Origin: Latrodectus hesperus
Lineage: Eukaryota; Arthropoda; Arachnida; Araneae; Theridiidae
Direction: 5' to 3'
NCBI GenBank assembly: GCA_037975125.1
Contig: CM075851.1
Coordinates: 124,226,643-124,290,642, forward strand
Length of the DNA: 64,000 bases
The translations under genes and the position numbers were made by a program. A model generated the notes under the pieces. It had not been told where the DNA came from, did no database searches, and saw only the letters and a program-made list of their open reading frames with translations. Of the stretch, positions 40,124 to 62,628 are shown in pieces (within the stretch, counting starts at the first letter, position 1; the number at the start of each line of letters is the position of its first letter).

Positions 40124-43110
40124 GTTTGTTTTTTAATTTTATTTTTGTTTTGTATCTAAATAATGGGTATAATACTATGCTCTCTATTAAATATTTTAAA
40201 GATCTTAGTAAAATGGCGTTAATAAGATCATTTTGATCTAATGTAACAAACTAAATACTCATCTTTTTCGTTGGAATTTTAATTTTATTATCATCATCAT
40301 TTGTCTTTTTATTTTATTTAGAGATAACTGTTGCTCTAATTTTCCCAAGCTTAATTTCCTTTTCTACTCGTTGAATGATAATCTATGTCCATTTAAAGAA
40401 TTATCAAATATGTATTTCTTATTTCAAGATAAAAAGGCTGTTTCTGTAATTAGTACTTAGATGTTATTCGCATGTTTCGGTATATTAGTAATACGTAATA
40501 AAATAGCATAGGTCCTAATTTACTGTCCAGCTAAATTGCGTTAATGAAGATCCTAATTTTCGAAAATATATTAGTTTCTTACTTGGAGTTTTTTTACTTA
40601 CCAAGTAAGTTTGAATTAATTTTACAATATTTCTTGAGAATTTGAAAAATAATAATTTGTAAAATAAACAATTAATTTAAATTTTATAAAAAGGATGAGC
40701 AATATTTGAAAGTTTTGCTGATGTGTTTTCCTTCAGCTTCTATTCCTTATGCATATTTCCAGTGATTCTCTGTAACTAATGTATTCTGAAGACCATTGCT
40801 TGAAAACCGAATTGCTCTGATTTATAAAGATAACCCTATTTAAAGTGCAAAATTTTCTATTACATTATACATTATTACGTCTTCTGCAGTTTTTTTAATG
40901 GAGATAATACGTTTACTGACTCTTAAGTTTTATTTAAATTTCTATTGGTTTTGGAAGTAGTCTAACTTTTGCAATTTTCACTAGCGTTGAAAGCAACTTT
41001 AAATTAAACATAGCATTTATATTAAAAGTTAATTGATTTATGAATTTTATAAGGGTAGATTTTTAACTATATTATTATTTACTCAGACCTTCTCTAACGC
41101 ATTTACCTGATTTAAGATTTATTTAAATTTAACATTTGATTTGGAAGTACAGTTTCTGTATTTTCTTCAATAATATTAAATTAAAATTTTTTAAAACGTC
41201 TGTTATTGATTTGTTTTTTTCCTTAATTACCTTCCTAATTTTTTGTAAAATACACGTAATACAAGAATTCTATATTCTTCAGATAATCATATGAACTTGA
41301 CCAATGAGAAAAGTAATATTCCGAGTCACTAAACAATTGATTCAACGTCTCCAGTAGGCTGGAGTTTGCTCGCAGTAAAAATCAAAAACATATAGGTAAG
41401 TAGTTTCCTATGTACAAAAAACATAAATTAATTTCCACTGTGTAATAACAGTCAGGTCTAATGTATGTAAGTACATAAGTAACCTTTTATACGATTTCTG
41501 CATTTAAGCACATTATATGTGTCATAATCATTGTTTATTATAAACTAATACCTTGTAATCATTTGCAAATAATAGCTTTTTATTTGTGCAGCATAAATTT
41601 AACGTGTGTAGTTCGTCATATACTCAATGTAATATATTCAATTTCCGATAGCTCACAAATTAGAAGTGAGAAAATAATTTCTTAAATATGCGTCTTTCCT
41701 TAAACTTACACAAGATAATTTGAATGAATTAAGAGATGGTGAAACCAATGAAAACTTTATTTGTTACAACGAATCACTTCGTATCAAATAAAAAGTCAAT
41801 AAATAAATTTGTTTAATCATATCAGTTAATATCTTTTAATTGATTTCATTTATAAAAATATAAACTTAGCAATACTGTATTTCAGATTACTATCAATGAT
41901 TTATTCAATAGCTTAAAAACTCTTAAATGTCAAATAAAAAGTTATTAGAATTGAATGAAAAAATGTCAAAAGGCCATGTGGATGTCATGAAAATCATAAA
42001 TAAGATATTAGGAAAACAGACAGACATGAAAGTAAAAAATCGTATCAGTTATATTTTTAAATACATAGAAAATTCTTCTTATTATTATTCCTAATAAATA
42101 ACTTTTCAGCTAACATATTTTATTTTACATTTTAGAATATTATTTAAATCAAAATATTTTTATTTACAAAAATAATATACCTTTAAGTATGCATCAACTT
42201 CAATAAAAGTATGATGCAGAAAAAAAAGAAAAAGAAAGAAATTATTAATGTCATGAACATATATATGGACATAATTAATAGAATATACATGAATAAGCCT
42301 TGCATATATTGTATATTATTTGGTATTCATTTTACATTGACCAATAATTAAAAAATAATTTTATGTTAATTTAAGTGATCTATACTGCAGTGATATTGAA
42401 TTTCTTCTGCATACATGCATATGAAATTATTAATTGGACTATATTTATAAATAAAAATAAGTCTTCAATTCAAAATCAAAAAAAAAATCAATTCAAATTC
42501 AATATCAAGAAAAAATGGCCTTTTAATTCAAGTAAAAATGACTAATTCTAAAAATCAGTACTGTTATCACAAATTAAATTTTGGAGTAAAGAGTAAAATA
42601 ATTTAAATATTGAGATTTTTATGCAAGTTTTCATTTAGTGAATTTGATGACAAAAACCAAAAAAGATTGCTTCTTAGAATTAATAAATTTATTTATAAGA
42701 AACTAATTATCCACAGGCTAAATATGAATTTCATGACGTTATTGTCAGCAAAATGTTAGTTTACACTGATATATATATACAAATGTTCATGTTGTTATAT
42801 TTGGTAAACTATTGTCATTAAGAAGTCTTTCACACGCTATGTACCCCATATATATTAAACACAATTGAATGCCTGAACTTAAAAATAATGAGATATTTCA
42901 CAATATGATGTGAAACAACTTTAAGCAAATTTATTTCATCATCCATCCAACTTAAGTAGAATTCATTTTTTTTAAAATATAATCCTTAAACGAAACATAT
43001 TTCCTAAAAAAAGTACAACAGCAAAGTTTTAAAATTTTGATAAATACAACATATGATGTAATATTTGGAAAAATTCAGTAGTATTTTAATTATTATTAAA
43101 ACGAGATATT
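40124..43110. other. AT-rich intergenic stretch, no gene seen
   Basis: No further exon that would join the open frame ending at 40123 could be found by eye. No repeats of note. Confidence 0.5.
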
Positions 43111-43114
43111 AGTA

Positions 43115-43425
43115 TTTTTCCAACGACGGCACTTGGGTGATGAGCCCTTTTACCACAACAACACCATAAACTGCTATTCATTTATATTTACCCAGTGTGC
43201 ACCTGTTAACCAAGTCACGGAGACGAGTAGCATTGCCCACGCCATATCACCCCAAACCCGTTTATAGAGTGCACTACATTTATACATAATCACAGAAGAA
43301 AGAACAGAGAAACACAGAGAGAACAGAGAAAGAAAGCAACGTCCATGCCCGAACCGGAAATTCAACCCGGGACACGCACCTCATGAGTCAGGAGTGTACA
43401 GCTAACCATTCAGCCATCGGTCGGC
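43115..43425 (-). mobile_element. tRNA-derived SINE, minus strand
   Basis: On the minus strand the head reads GATGGCTGAATGGTTAGCTG (A-box region, about 43420-43399), then GGGTTGAATTTCC (43368-43356, B-box region), then GGTTCGGGCATGGACG, a CT-rich block, CTCTATAAACGGGTTTGG and GATATGGCGTGGGCAATGC. The SINE at 14241-14520 has the same blocks in the same order, so they are one family. Confidence 0.75.
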
Positions 43426-43429
43426 ATAT

Positions 43430-44170
43430 AAATATTTAAAACAGGTTAAATAAAATAAATCGTAAATATCTCACTATAACACAGAATAATTTGTTTTAAA
43501 AGTATCTAATGCTTCATAAGTATTCGCATAGGACTTAAAAATTCAGAAGTTATTATAATAAGTTGTGGTTTAAGTATAAATATTAAGTATAATATTTTAA
43601 TGAGATGATAAGAGTAGGAGAATATTTTAAGTAATCCTCTAAAATGATTACAATATCTCTATTTTTTTATGTAATACTTGAGACAAACATTTTACTTTTG
43701 TTGACTTGTATTATTTACGTGAAAGAAAAATGGTTTTTGGAAATATTCAAAGAAAAAAATAAACATTGTAATAATCTTTAATAGATACATTATATGTTAA
43801 AACATATTAGATTTGAAAGTAAACTGGATTTATGAAGGAAAGGTATTTAATAAAATAAAACATAAATGGCAATGCAAACATGTTTATAAAAACAAAAGGA
43901 TGATAAAAATGATTTATTGGCTCTTATATAAGAAGATTAAAAAGGAATATTAAAATCATTATATGATAAAAAATTATCAATATAATATTTAAACTAAACT
44001 TTGACACATGAGCTGAAAAAATAAAATAGTTTCATGAGGAATATATATGATTACTTAAAGAAAATTTTAACACGTTTTATACCATACAATATAATGTTCT
44101 AATCATTTTGAAAAAACCTAAGAAATAAAACATGAAAAATTATTACGTCTTCGTGGAGTAACTATATTTT
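43430..44170. other. AT-rich stretch, nothing recognised
   Basis: No frame, repeat or RNA gene supported. Confidence 0.6.
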
Positions 44171-44292
<122 letters not shown>

Positions 44293-44294
44293 AT

Positions 44295-47130
44295 AATTCA
44301 GTTTTATTTTAAAATCTATAATTGTTTGTTAATTGAATCAAATTTTTTATTTGAAAAGTATCTTCATAAATTTTGAATAATAATAAAATTCGAATAAATA
44401 ATCTTTTTCATGTAGTTTGCGATATTCATGAAAAATAAAATTTTCCCTTGTTCATCATCATTATTAAGAAGAAACGGGTCAAAAGTGCTTCAGAAATATA
44501 TCATTACTTTCGCATTAGAAACTAATGAAAATATGTTTCTCATTAAGTTAAGCTTAATTTAATGCAATTAAATTTTTATCAATAATGAATTTACATAGCT
44601 TATAATCATAAAAGAAGTTCTATAAACTATATAAATATAAATTTATTAACTATTATTGAAATTAAATTGTGATCTATCAGTTTTCTCATCTTAATTATAA
44701 TTCAATTTATTGTATTTAAGATAATTAATTAATGTTATTTGTATTTATTCATAACACTTATAAGTAATAATTTTGCCACAATTGTTACGATACTTTTATT
44801 TTTCATTATATGTTGTAATAACACATAATATAAACATGAAAGCCATAAATGTATTCCGTGAAACACATTTACAAACAAAAAACAGCTTTTAATTTAGTTG
44901 AAATTGTATTTTTCAAAAATATACATTTTACTAGAATGGAAAAAAGTAAATTTTTACAGAATAGAAAAGTTTTTTGTAAAAAAATGATATTTTCTCTTCA
45001 ACCCAACAGGACATGCAGCTAATTTTCCTCCACATGGGAATCTAATTTGGTTTCTTCTAGGAAATTAAAGAAATAGGAAACTTCAATTTATAAATAGTGC
45101 TATACTTTTAAAGAAAAAAAGACAATCTACATCTTAATTTACATGCCAAAAATAAAAGCATTAAAAGAAAAAAGTAATGAGGTACAATAAAAAGAGAAAA
45201 AAGTGTAATAAATGAAGAGAATTAAAGAAAGTTTTCTTCTTCTTCCAAACTTATTCGGCATGCAATTTTTTTATCAATTTAAAAAAAATATTTGTCCCCA
45301 CTTATGTCAATATGATATTATTTTAATTAAAATATAATTTTGAAGTACTATTCGCAACAATTGACTCTCATTTTATCATTAGTTGTTGATAATTGAAACT
45401 TTGTTTTCAAAGTATTAAAGAGATAAGGTTACTGAATAAGAGCTGGACACTAATTAACAAATACAATAGCTTATTAATAACAAAGCGCTTTTGTGTCTTG
45501 AGTACTGTATTTGATGATACACGATTATTGCAAACTTTATAAAAAAATTTTAGTGCTTATTTTAATTTAATATACTTGAAAAGCTTAGATTCCTAGGTAA
45601 TTGCATTGTTCAGATATTTTAATATGAGAGAAATTTTAGAATGTAGTTTTTTGAGACACTTGACAATCAAATACTGAGAGTGTGAATAATACAAGCCACT
45701 AAAATGAAATAAGTAAGCTTATAATGCTTAAAGCCTGTTATAGCCTCTGATTCTACTTCACGGGAAAATATTCTATGATGAAACTGTAAAATAGGAATCA
45801 TATATTTAAAAAAAAAGATTATTCCTTTATGATCTTTCGACAGTATTGTTTCATTAGCAAACTGCAAATATGTCATTGGTAAAACAGATACAATGTATAA
45901 TAACCTAAAAAGATGCATATCGAGAACTTGCAATTAGGACAATAGCTAAACAATTGTTGAAAATTTGTTTGAAAAGATATTTACATAAGTCTGAACACAA
46001 AATATCGAAATATCTTTATGTATTGTATTTTAGATTATAGATTGGGCTAAAAACCATTAGCACTTTTAATAATCTATTTTAATCAAAGAATTTTAGGTTA
46101 TAATAACATTTTAGAAGAGTCACTTCAAGAACTTGCAATCAGGACAATCACTATATATGTTAGAGATGTGTTTGAAAATATATTGACATAATTCTGAATA
46201 AAGAAGTTAAAAATGTCTTTATTTACTGTATTTTAGGTTATAGAAAGTACTACAAACCCCGGTAACATAAATTAATTCATTGCTTCACACTCCCTTTTGT
46301 AAAAATTGAAGATTACAAAAAGTTATGTCCTTAACTCAGTCCATATAAATTTTTGAACTGTGCTTTCTTCATATAGTACATGTGTAAATATCCTAAGAGA
46401 TCTCAACGTAGTCAATGAATTAAGCTATTTTGAAGACTGACGTCTTTAAGTTAAATTTCAATTATATTATTCAAAAATTCATTAAATACTTCAAAACAGC
46501 TTACTTAATTTTAATAAAATTGTGTTTTTTATCAAAGAATTTCTCCTTTATTTAGTTTTTACTAAACCATGTTTTATGTCTTAAGGAGCTTTTAATTGAT
46601 TGTTAAAATATAACGTTAAAAATGTCATACAAAATCAATAAACCTCATATTTACTCAACTGAATTTTCTCTCATTTTCTTAATAAACAAAATAAATATTA
46701 AAAGTTAAGTTTTTTTAGATTAAGTTAATGATAATAAACGTGCTTATGAGTTAACGGAAATACTAGATTTTTAATCTGAATCAAGATAAGATAGAAAAAA
46801 GCATTGTTGTTAATTAGGGTGAGAAAATAATGGTATGTTTTATATTTGAAAAGAAATATCATGAAATCTTTAATATACACTGCTTCAAACAATAAACATA
46901 TATTATGTTTATGTTTTAATTTTATACCTAGAGAATTGTTTGGTTCAATGATATATTACTCCCTGACGTAGTAGGCTGTATGAGATGAAAATGACATTTG
47001 TTTGGCTGAAAAAATCGTTTTATTAAGCATTTTTGTAGAAAAAAATGAATGAAACACAATTTATGCATGCTAAAATATCCAAAATGGGGCTCCCTTAAAA
47101 GCAAATCATTTTAGTAGGAGTTATGATTTT
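44295..47130. other. AT-rich intergenic stretch with a diverged duplication
   Basis: Two diverged direct copies lie at about 45920-46040 and 46125-46245, offset by 205 bases at the shared AGAACTTGCAAT. Both contain AGGACAAT and ACTGTATTTTAG-like or GTATTTTAG words. No gene is supported; a minus-strand frame at 45667-45933 is hydrophobic but matches no family I can defend. Confidence 0.5.
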
Positions 47131-47131
47131 A

Positions 47132-47960
47132 TCAGACTACCTGGAACGATGAATATTTTTGAGACATCGAGTTAACGACGCTATTATAAAGAGGGACAAG
47201 GGTATTCTGTCTCAGGCCTTGAAAATAGACATTTCCAGTTCTTAAGAAGTTTCTTGGAGTCGGTATACGTTCATCAATTCGTCTTCCTAGAGTGTTCCAA
47301 ACATGAAATATTGGTTACATATCTGAAGAACATTCTGGTCATTCTGTTTATAAGATTCCTTCCACGAAAAAGAAACCACTCACTAAATATAACGATGTGG
47401 GCTGCAATTGTCTCTTTACAATATGGCATTTCCAACTGTTGTAGCATAAGTCATTACAGTATATCTGAGCTTTTATTGGTGACCAGTTAGAGCTTAATTT
47501 CGAATGATATGGTGATTGGTTTGCCTATCAAAGGAGATGACAGCATGGACCATCGCTGCGCTAGCGGATTGTTTCTAGTACCACGTACTTAACATACGCC
47601 TTTTATCAAGATGAAGAGAAAATGATACTCATTAAAGGACAAAAAAATAGTGTGCTATTATTCTCCTTTAGTTCACATTCTTTTCACCTACTCCCTCTAG
47701 GTGCAAATGTTATCTTTATGTTCCTTACTGTTGGCATGAAACACACCATTGGTAAGCGATCATTTAAACTTACTGCGTGAATGAAGTTTCGAAAGTTATT
47801 GTCTAAACTGTGGTACCAATAACCGAGAGAATGCATTTCTGGCAAATAGAGACATTTATATTTCGATATCTTCGATTCTTTAACTTAATATGACGGTCTC
47901 TATTATGCATTGTTGCACTTTTGGACCTTGGCCTGATCTTCAGTCTGTAATTTATATCTC
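47132..47960 (-). mobile_element. Decayed Tc1-like transposase
   Basis: On the minus strand, switching frames several times, the segment follows a Tc1-like transposase from the second helix-turn-helix to the C terminus. It reads NRDRHI and RRYRN near 47900, then SLHLDKRR where relatives have SDES-F (about 47610), ISFDRQTN (about 47540), ALTGHQ (about 47490), RDNCSPHR in place of DNARPH (about 47405), and TLGRRIDERIPTPRNFLRT (about 47290) where relatives have W-x-LGRR. Multiple stops and frameshifts show it is an old relic. I did not find the terminal repeats. Confidence 0.65.
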
Positions 47961-47964
47961 CGAA

Positions 47965-49395
47965 ACATAGTTACAGATTCTGGAAATCACATTTTGTGAA
48001 AATACATTGGCTTCTACTCATGATTGTATTTTTATCTCCAAACAGTCTAATAATTTCCCAAGCTTCTGAATAGATTAAATGACTACCTTAAGACATCACA
48101 CTCATCAAACAACGGGGATACTAAATGCTCATTATTTCTTCCTATTTACATTATATTAAAAGTGAAATCACTTTCGCTGCCGCAAAGGCATGTTCTTTGA
48201 CGTGAAATACCAAAATTGCATATTGCAAAGTTTTAAAATGATGAAAATTTACCTTTTTGTCTCTTTTACCATTATATGCAAAAAATTGCTTCGATCATTA
48301 TTTTGCAAGATTTTGAATTGCTTTTAATTATTTACATAATGTTCCCCCCTAAATTCTGATTCTTTTTATGAAATAAATTTTTTAAAGAAAAACGAGAAAT
48401 ATTTAATAGTTCCTGTAATTTTTCCTGATACAACAGTAAACTATTATTTTTATTTGAATTAATAAGTGATTTAGTTAAAATTAATTTCGATATTTACAGT
48501 TCATATATGTTTACATTTTTAACTACATACATGTATTACTTCCACATATACATTTGAATAATGGGAAATAACTGCAGTGTAATATTTTTCGTCATGTTAG
48601 TTTAGTAAAAATCAGTAATGTTCAAATGTTTTAAAAATCATTGTTATTCCACACAGTTAAAACGATTAAAACAAGCTATCAAAACTATTTTCAGTTCCAA
48701 CTCTATCTCACTAATTACATTTCAATCTTCCTCCGCTATTCATTTTCGAAAGACGACGCATTTACGCCGCCTGTAGAGAAAATGCCAAGACTAGGCAGTA
48801 GATAATGTGATTACAGACTGTCTTAAAATGGCTTTAAATGACAGATTAAATCCACAATTTCGCTGACGGGTATATGTTGGCTGAGAAATTGTGGTTTAAC
48901 TATTTGCTGCTAAAGTAACATTTTTACAATTTAGAACAGCATGCTTCGTAATTCTACGATATTATTTTAATTTCTTTATTAAATGATAAAAACATATTTC
49001 TATGTTTATAAAACATAAGATACTATTATTCTAAATAGATTAAAAAAATTGTCCCTGTTTCAAAAGTAATCAAATCTGTCGATATATACAGCAAGAAATT
49101 AAATAACCTAAAATGTTTACACATATGATCATTTCAAACACAATTACAGATACTGTTTTCGGTATTTTCATTATTGTTTCATACTTTAACAAAAACATTC
49201 ATTTCCAAAAAAGAAGTAAATGCTTAAAAACTATATAAAATCTATATATTTAAATAAAGGTTTGGTACACTTTAATTAAAGATGATAGGAAAGGATTGAA
49301 CAAAAATATATCTTGTATCTTGAAGCCACATATTGCTTAACCTAATGTTGAACATCATTATAAAGGTTTATCAATATCTAGCTTGTTTTACCTTC
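47965..49395. other. AT-rich stretch with a short hairpin
   Basis: No gene supported. A 10-bp perfect stem (CCACAATTTC at 48852-48861, complement at 48885-48894) encloses a 23-base GC-richer loop. Confidence 0.5.
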
Positions 49396-49399
49396 CGTG

Positions 49400-49575
49400 G
49401 AGGAGTTTTTATATAAAATTGGTCCCATTCACATGTCACAAAGGAGGAAACAAGGAAAACTTGCATGTAGCCACCCGGCATAAGTGAGAAAAACATTTTT
49501 CCCACATTATTCAGCAGTAGTTAGGATCAAACCAGGGATGCTACGAATTGTGATATTCTACTACTAGGTCATGGC
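49400..49575 (-). mobile_element. tRNA-derived SINE fragment, minus strand
   Basis: On the minus strand the order is GACCTAGTAGTAGAATATC (A-box-like, near 49568), TGGTTTGATCCTAAC (B-box-like, 49535-49521), then a body with GCCGGGTGGCTACATGC and CATGTGAATGGGACC. The tRNA-like head is clear but the family is not obviously the same as the other SINEs here. Confidence 0.55.
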
Positions 49576-49579
49576 AGAA

Positions 49580-52210
<2,631 letters not shown>

Positions 52211-52715
52211 TATAGTCAGCTATTTCATACTCCTTTTTGTTACTAGCAAAAGATTGAAAAATATCCTGAAAAAAGTAAGAAAAAAACTAAATTCTTTCTT
52301 GTTCAATATATTTCTGTTGGTAGACTCTACTAAATCCAAATTTTTACTTCTAAATATGAAATTGTCCCTTATGTAACATCTAATCTTTCCACTGTCCATC
52401 ATCCTGTACTCCAATAATTTTGCATTATACCAACAAAAACAATGTAATTATTATATTCTGCATTTTATAATAAAGGCTTCCATTAATGCTGTATATAAAT
52501 TTTGTATGATTGAAAAATTACTTCATTTTATTTTTCATTTATATTTTTATTTATATTTCAAAATCATTGAATTCTTTCTTCAAATATTTATTTTCTAACA
52601 CTCGTGTAACGTATAAAAAGATTATATTTCTCTTATTCAATATCAGAATTCAGCGGATAACTTTATTTCTACTAGTTATAGAAATTTTAAACCTTCAATT
52701 TAAGTATTAACTATA

Positions 52716-52776
52716 ATAATCCATCATTATAATGTTGATATAATAAATTTATACCAACATTATAATGATGGATTAT
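52716..52776. repeat. Perfect 22-bp hairpin, 17-base loop
   Basis: Arms 52716-52737 and 52755-52776 are exact reverse complements. Total length is 61 bases, the size of a small-RNA precursor. There is no target duplication or coding context. It lies about 360 bases from a second hairpin of similar size. Confidence 0.85.
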
Positions 52777-53132
52777 CTTAAATTTTAATTATCTTTCTAA
52801 GATAATAGAGACATAATTTTAGTGAAGTACTTCCTACATCCCTAAGAAGTACTTTTAGTTAGAAATTTCATCAATTAAGTCATTATTTGGTTGCATAATA
52901 CGCACATTTCGGTATAGGCAACATTTAATACTCATAAAATGTTGTGTACTCAATATAGAGACTTTTGTTTAAAAATTTATTCTTTTTTATGGATATATAT
53001 AATTTATGTCGTTATATATTACAGCAATTTAATGTATTTCAAATGAGCAAATATGAGAAATATATTGAGCATAATGTGACAATTAACTTACTTATTATAG
53101 CAATATAATTTCACGTAAGCCTTCAGGAATCA

Positions 53133-53201
53133 GTTTAATTCTGTAGAATTATTAGCCATATTACAGTTAATTATATTGGTAATAATTCTACAGGATTAAA
53201 C
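53133..53201. repeat. Imperfect 25-bp hairpin, precursor-like
   Basis: Arms 53133-53158 and 53177-53201 pair throughout when read as plus-strand RNA, with one U-G pair and one bulged G (53155), around an 18-base loop. Total length is 69 bases. This resembles an animal microRNA precursor, but expression cannot be judged from sequence. Confidence 0.8.
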
Positions 53202-53204
53202 ATC

Positions 53205-54238
53205 CCACTATAAATATATGATGAGAAATCTGTGTGGTTTAATTCACAGTACTTGCTATTAATTTGAATTGTAATTAAATTAATATTTACTATTGTGGGG
53301 ATTTGATTCTACTTAATTATAAAGTAATTTAAATTTTCATTGATACAATTTTAAATACATTTTATGATTTTGTCCTACGTTATTATTAAAAATTGATAAT
53401 TTTCCTGGGTTTTTTTGCACTTTTAACGATAAAATAACGTAAACTATTAGATTAATTTTATTACACTAAAATTTTTAAAATATGAATTTCCAATACTAAC
53501 CAATTTAAATGTTTTTAAAAGAAATTTTGTAATTTAAAGCCTTTGAAATTTTTTTGAAATATTGTGAACAGTTAGACATTTTTATTAAATCGTTAAATTC
53601 ACAAATTTCTTGAAACTTTAGCATATGATGGAAAAAAAGAATAAGAAAAGAAATTTTTGTTGATATGTTGATTTTACTTAAATTGATTTAACCGCAATAT
53701 TTTTAAATATTATTTATTTGTTAAAATAGTAACAGCAAACGTTAAATAATTTTAATTGTTACTTAAGATAAATTATTAGTATAAGGAATTATGCAATTTT
53801 ATAAATCAATGATGATATAATAATTATTTTAACCGGGAAACTTGTTTTAACTAAATATAGTTTTTTCTGTTTTATAAAATATACCTCCAAAGAAAGATAA
53901 AATAAATTTTTTGTCGCTAAGAAATTAAATAAAAGTCATCAACGAAGTTATTCTTAAGTGAGTCTTTTACTCTATATCTGCAATTTTTCAGCCGAATAAA
54001 AAAGAAGCCATTGAAAGTTAAACGATGAAATAAAGACAAAATGTGTTTCTTAAAAGCAGAAGATATGTATGGTTTTACAAAACAAAAACGCTCCCAACTC
54101 AAAAATTATCCGTTTCTTAATTTATATTATAAATGGTTTAAAATCATGAATACAATTTAATTGGACAATAATGTTTATAATACTAAAATTATTAATTTTT
54201 ATTAAACATTTTTATGAATTGATTAAAAATGTCAGATA
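53205..54238. other. AT-rich stretch, nothing recognised
   Basis: No gene or repeat family supported. Confidence 0.6.
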
Positions 54239-54239
54239 T

Positions 54240-59961
<5,722 letters not shown>

Positions 59962-62628
59962 ATATTATATTACTGCCTACTATGTTAGATCCATGAAAAT
60001 TATTCTAAATGTTCAAAGTTATTTCAAAGATTTCTGTTATGGATTTTTTTAAAAATATAAGCAATAATTTATATGTTTTATAAATGCCTTAATTCTTTAT
60101 AAATTATGAGCAATTAATTTGAAATAATTGCTACATATTCTGTACTTTATTTTACATTTTCAAAAATGAATAGTTTTAAATTTAGTTTAATAGTTTACAG
60201 TTCTATTAGACTTGATGACTATATTCAATTAAATCACATTACGAAATAAAGTACATCATTTAAATCAAATGAATACATAAGAAGGGAAAATAATTCAAAT
60301 GGGAATAAATTTAGTATTCTGAATTAATAGTTTCTAAGTTGCACACAAGCTGACAAATATTTTCATTTATCTTTCTTACAGTTCCCAATAACAAGAAATA
60401 GCAGGAATTACACTTATTATTAAGAATTACCAAGTAAATAGGAATAAAATCAGTTGTACCTTCCTTGACACTGTGTTATGACATCTTTGTGGGCATTTCA
60501 TTCCTTTTATTCCTTCGTAAAACATTATAACTACTTTGGAAAATATACTTTACATGTCTATTTCCAATTAAATGGTATAATGTTTTCTGAAACAGTTGTT
60601 ATCAAGAATATTAATGACAGTGAATGTTGATTCATTTATATTCCTAGATTTTAACTTGTTTTCCTATATTAAACCAATGTAACTATATTTAAATTTCATT
60701 TAAGAGTTTCATCTATATTTGTGCTTTCTCTTAAAGTATGACCTAAACAATTGGTTTTTTTTTTAAATCATATTATTTCTTTAAACTTTATCAAACAATG
60801 TTAATAATTCTCTATCAATAAATCAGTTCTTTTGCATATAAATACAATTCTTAAGTACTCTATTTTCTAAAAAGTACATTAATTTCTCTAATGGTTTTTT
60901 TAAGCTTAGTGAAAAAATGTCTAATGTTAATATAAATATTTTAATGAAAACATTTTAGCCTCTATTTATTCAACTATACGTGTTTTCTCTTCACTAAAAT
61001 AGATACAATTACCAATTTTTAATTGTTAATGTAGAAATACTTTAATATTTAATTTAATAAACGCAGCAATCAATATCTAGTTCTGTTGTTTTAATAAAAT
61101 CAAGATTTTGATTATGTGAATTTTCTTCCAACAATATTTATTAGATAAAAAAAAACTCTTTTAAATTTTGAAAGAGATTCTAATAGTGAAAAATAATTCA
61201 TTGAATTGTCAAAGAAATTTAAATGCAAATTGTTTCTTTAACTTTCACAAAGAAATACCTTAATACAAATATTATTCATAATCTTTGTTTTTGTATATAT
61301 TACATAAGTAAGTTATATCATTTATTAAATTTCCTAATTCATAACCTTTATTTCTACATTAGACTGAAAACTACTTGTTTTCTTTTCACAACTATGCATT
61401 TCATTTTAGCATCCCACAACTGTATAAAAGAAATATGCATACATGTCATTTAATTAATTCAGTGAATATTGTTGTTTTATTTAAAAGACTCTTACTGTAA
61501 TAAATAAATATTATTTAATTAAAGAGATATATAATTCAATTTATATTTTTTATCTGTTGAGTTATTAGAAAATAAATACTCATTTAACGTGTTACAACTC
61601 ATATATTAAAAAAAGTGTAATATAAAAATGTATAGTATATTAAGTGCGATATATGCAATGGAATAGTCACTATTATTTATGTGAGTAAATTGCAGAGAAA
61701 ATAATTGTAATACAGTTTTATTTCTGTTCTAATCAACAAAAACTATACACATTTATCATAAACAGTTTCACAAATCTCTTCATATGTTTAAGAAAGTATA
61801 AATTAGTTTTAATTCTGTAACTATTGAATATACATTCAGTATTATAAAATTAAAACATACATTTTTAAAGGGAATACATAAACAAAATCTTTAAATATTT
61901 TTAAGTAATGTTTAAAAATCAGAATGTATTGTTTGTAATAAAATATGAAATTTTCTACTGTAAAAATTTTAACAATAAAACATAAAAAGATTGTTTTTAT
62001 AACAGTATAAAACTATTGAAAATTCTTGGTAGTATATTCAGAAAATAATTGTCCAAATAAAATTATAGTGTTTAACAAAATATATAACATGGAATTTATC
62101 CGTGCTATTAGAAATACCTAACATTACAACTCGCAAAAAATATATTTCAATGTTATATCACTAAAATCCACCATAAATGCTATAATAAATTTTAAGGTAT
62201 TTTAAGTTTATTTTCAAATATTTAAAAATCAAATATCAAAAATCACTTTGGCATAAATTTCAATGTATTTTTGCCCAAGAAATTTTGAATTAATATAAAA
62301 ATAAGTTTTATTTATGCTTATTTTAACTGTTTTTAATTTACTGTGTATAATTTACCAGTCATATATATATATCGTTAATTTTTATTCAAGCTCTGTAATA
62401 ATCCAAAATATAAAATGCAGTTTTGTTAAATTTACATCATATAATTTTATAAATAGAATTACGTAATCAAATTTTAAAAATAGTATTTTTTATCATTTAG
62501 ACAAACAAAATATTGTAAATTAAGAAAATTATTTTAAAAGTTAGAGTAAAACCAAATTCATATGGCTATGTTTAATGCTATATTAACAAAAATTTCAAAT
62601 CAAGCATGAATAGTTACAGAAGGAAAAT
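59962..62628. other. AT-rich intergenic stretch, no gene seen
   Basis: Only short chance frames rich in Phe, Ile, Leu and Tyr. Confidence 0.55.

Noticed and set aside
43174..43365. Minus-strand 63-codon hydrophobic frame
   Set aside because: It is the translated body of a SINE.
45667..45933. Possible chemoreceptor C-terminal exon on the minus strand
   Set aside because: It is hydrophobic and ends with a membrane-like segment, but lacks the TY motif and splice signals that would support the family.
47254..47490. Plus-strand 78-codon frame
   Set aside because: It lies opposite the Tc1-like transposase relic, whose motifs are clear on the minus strand.
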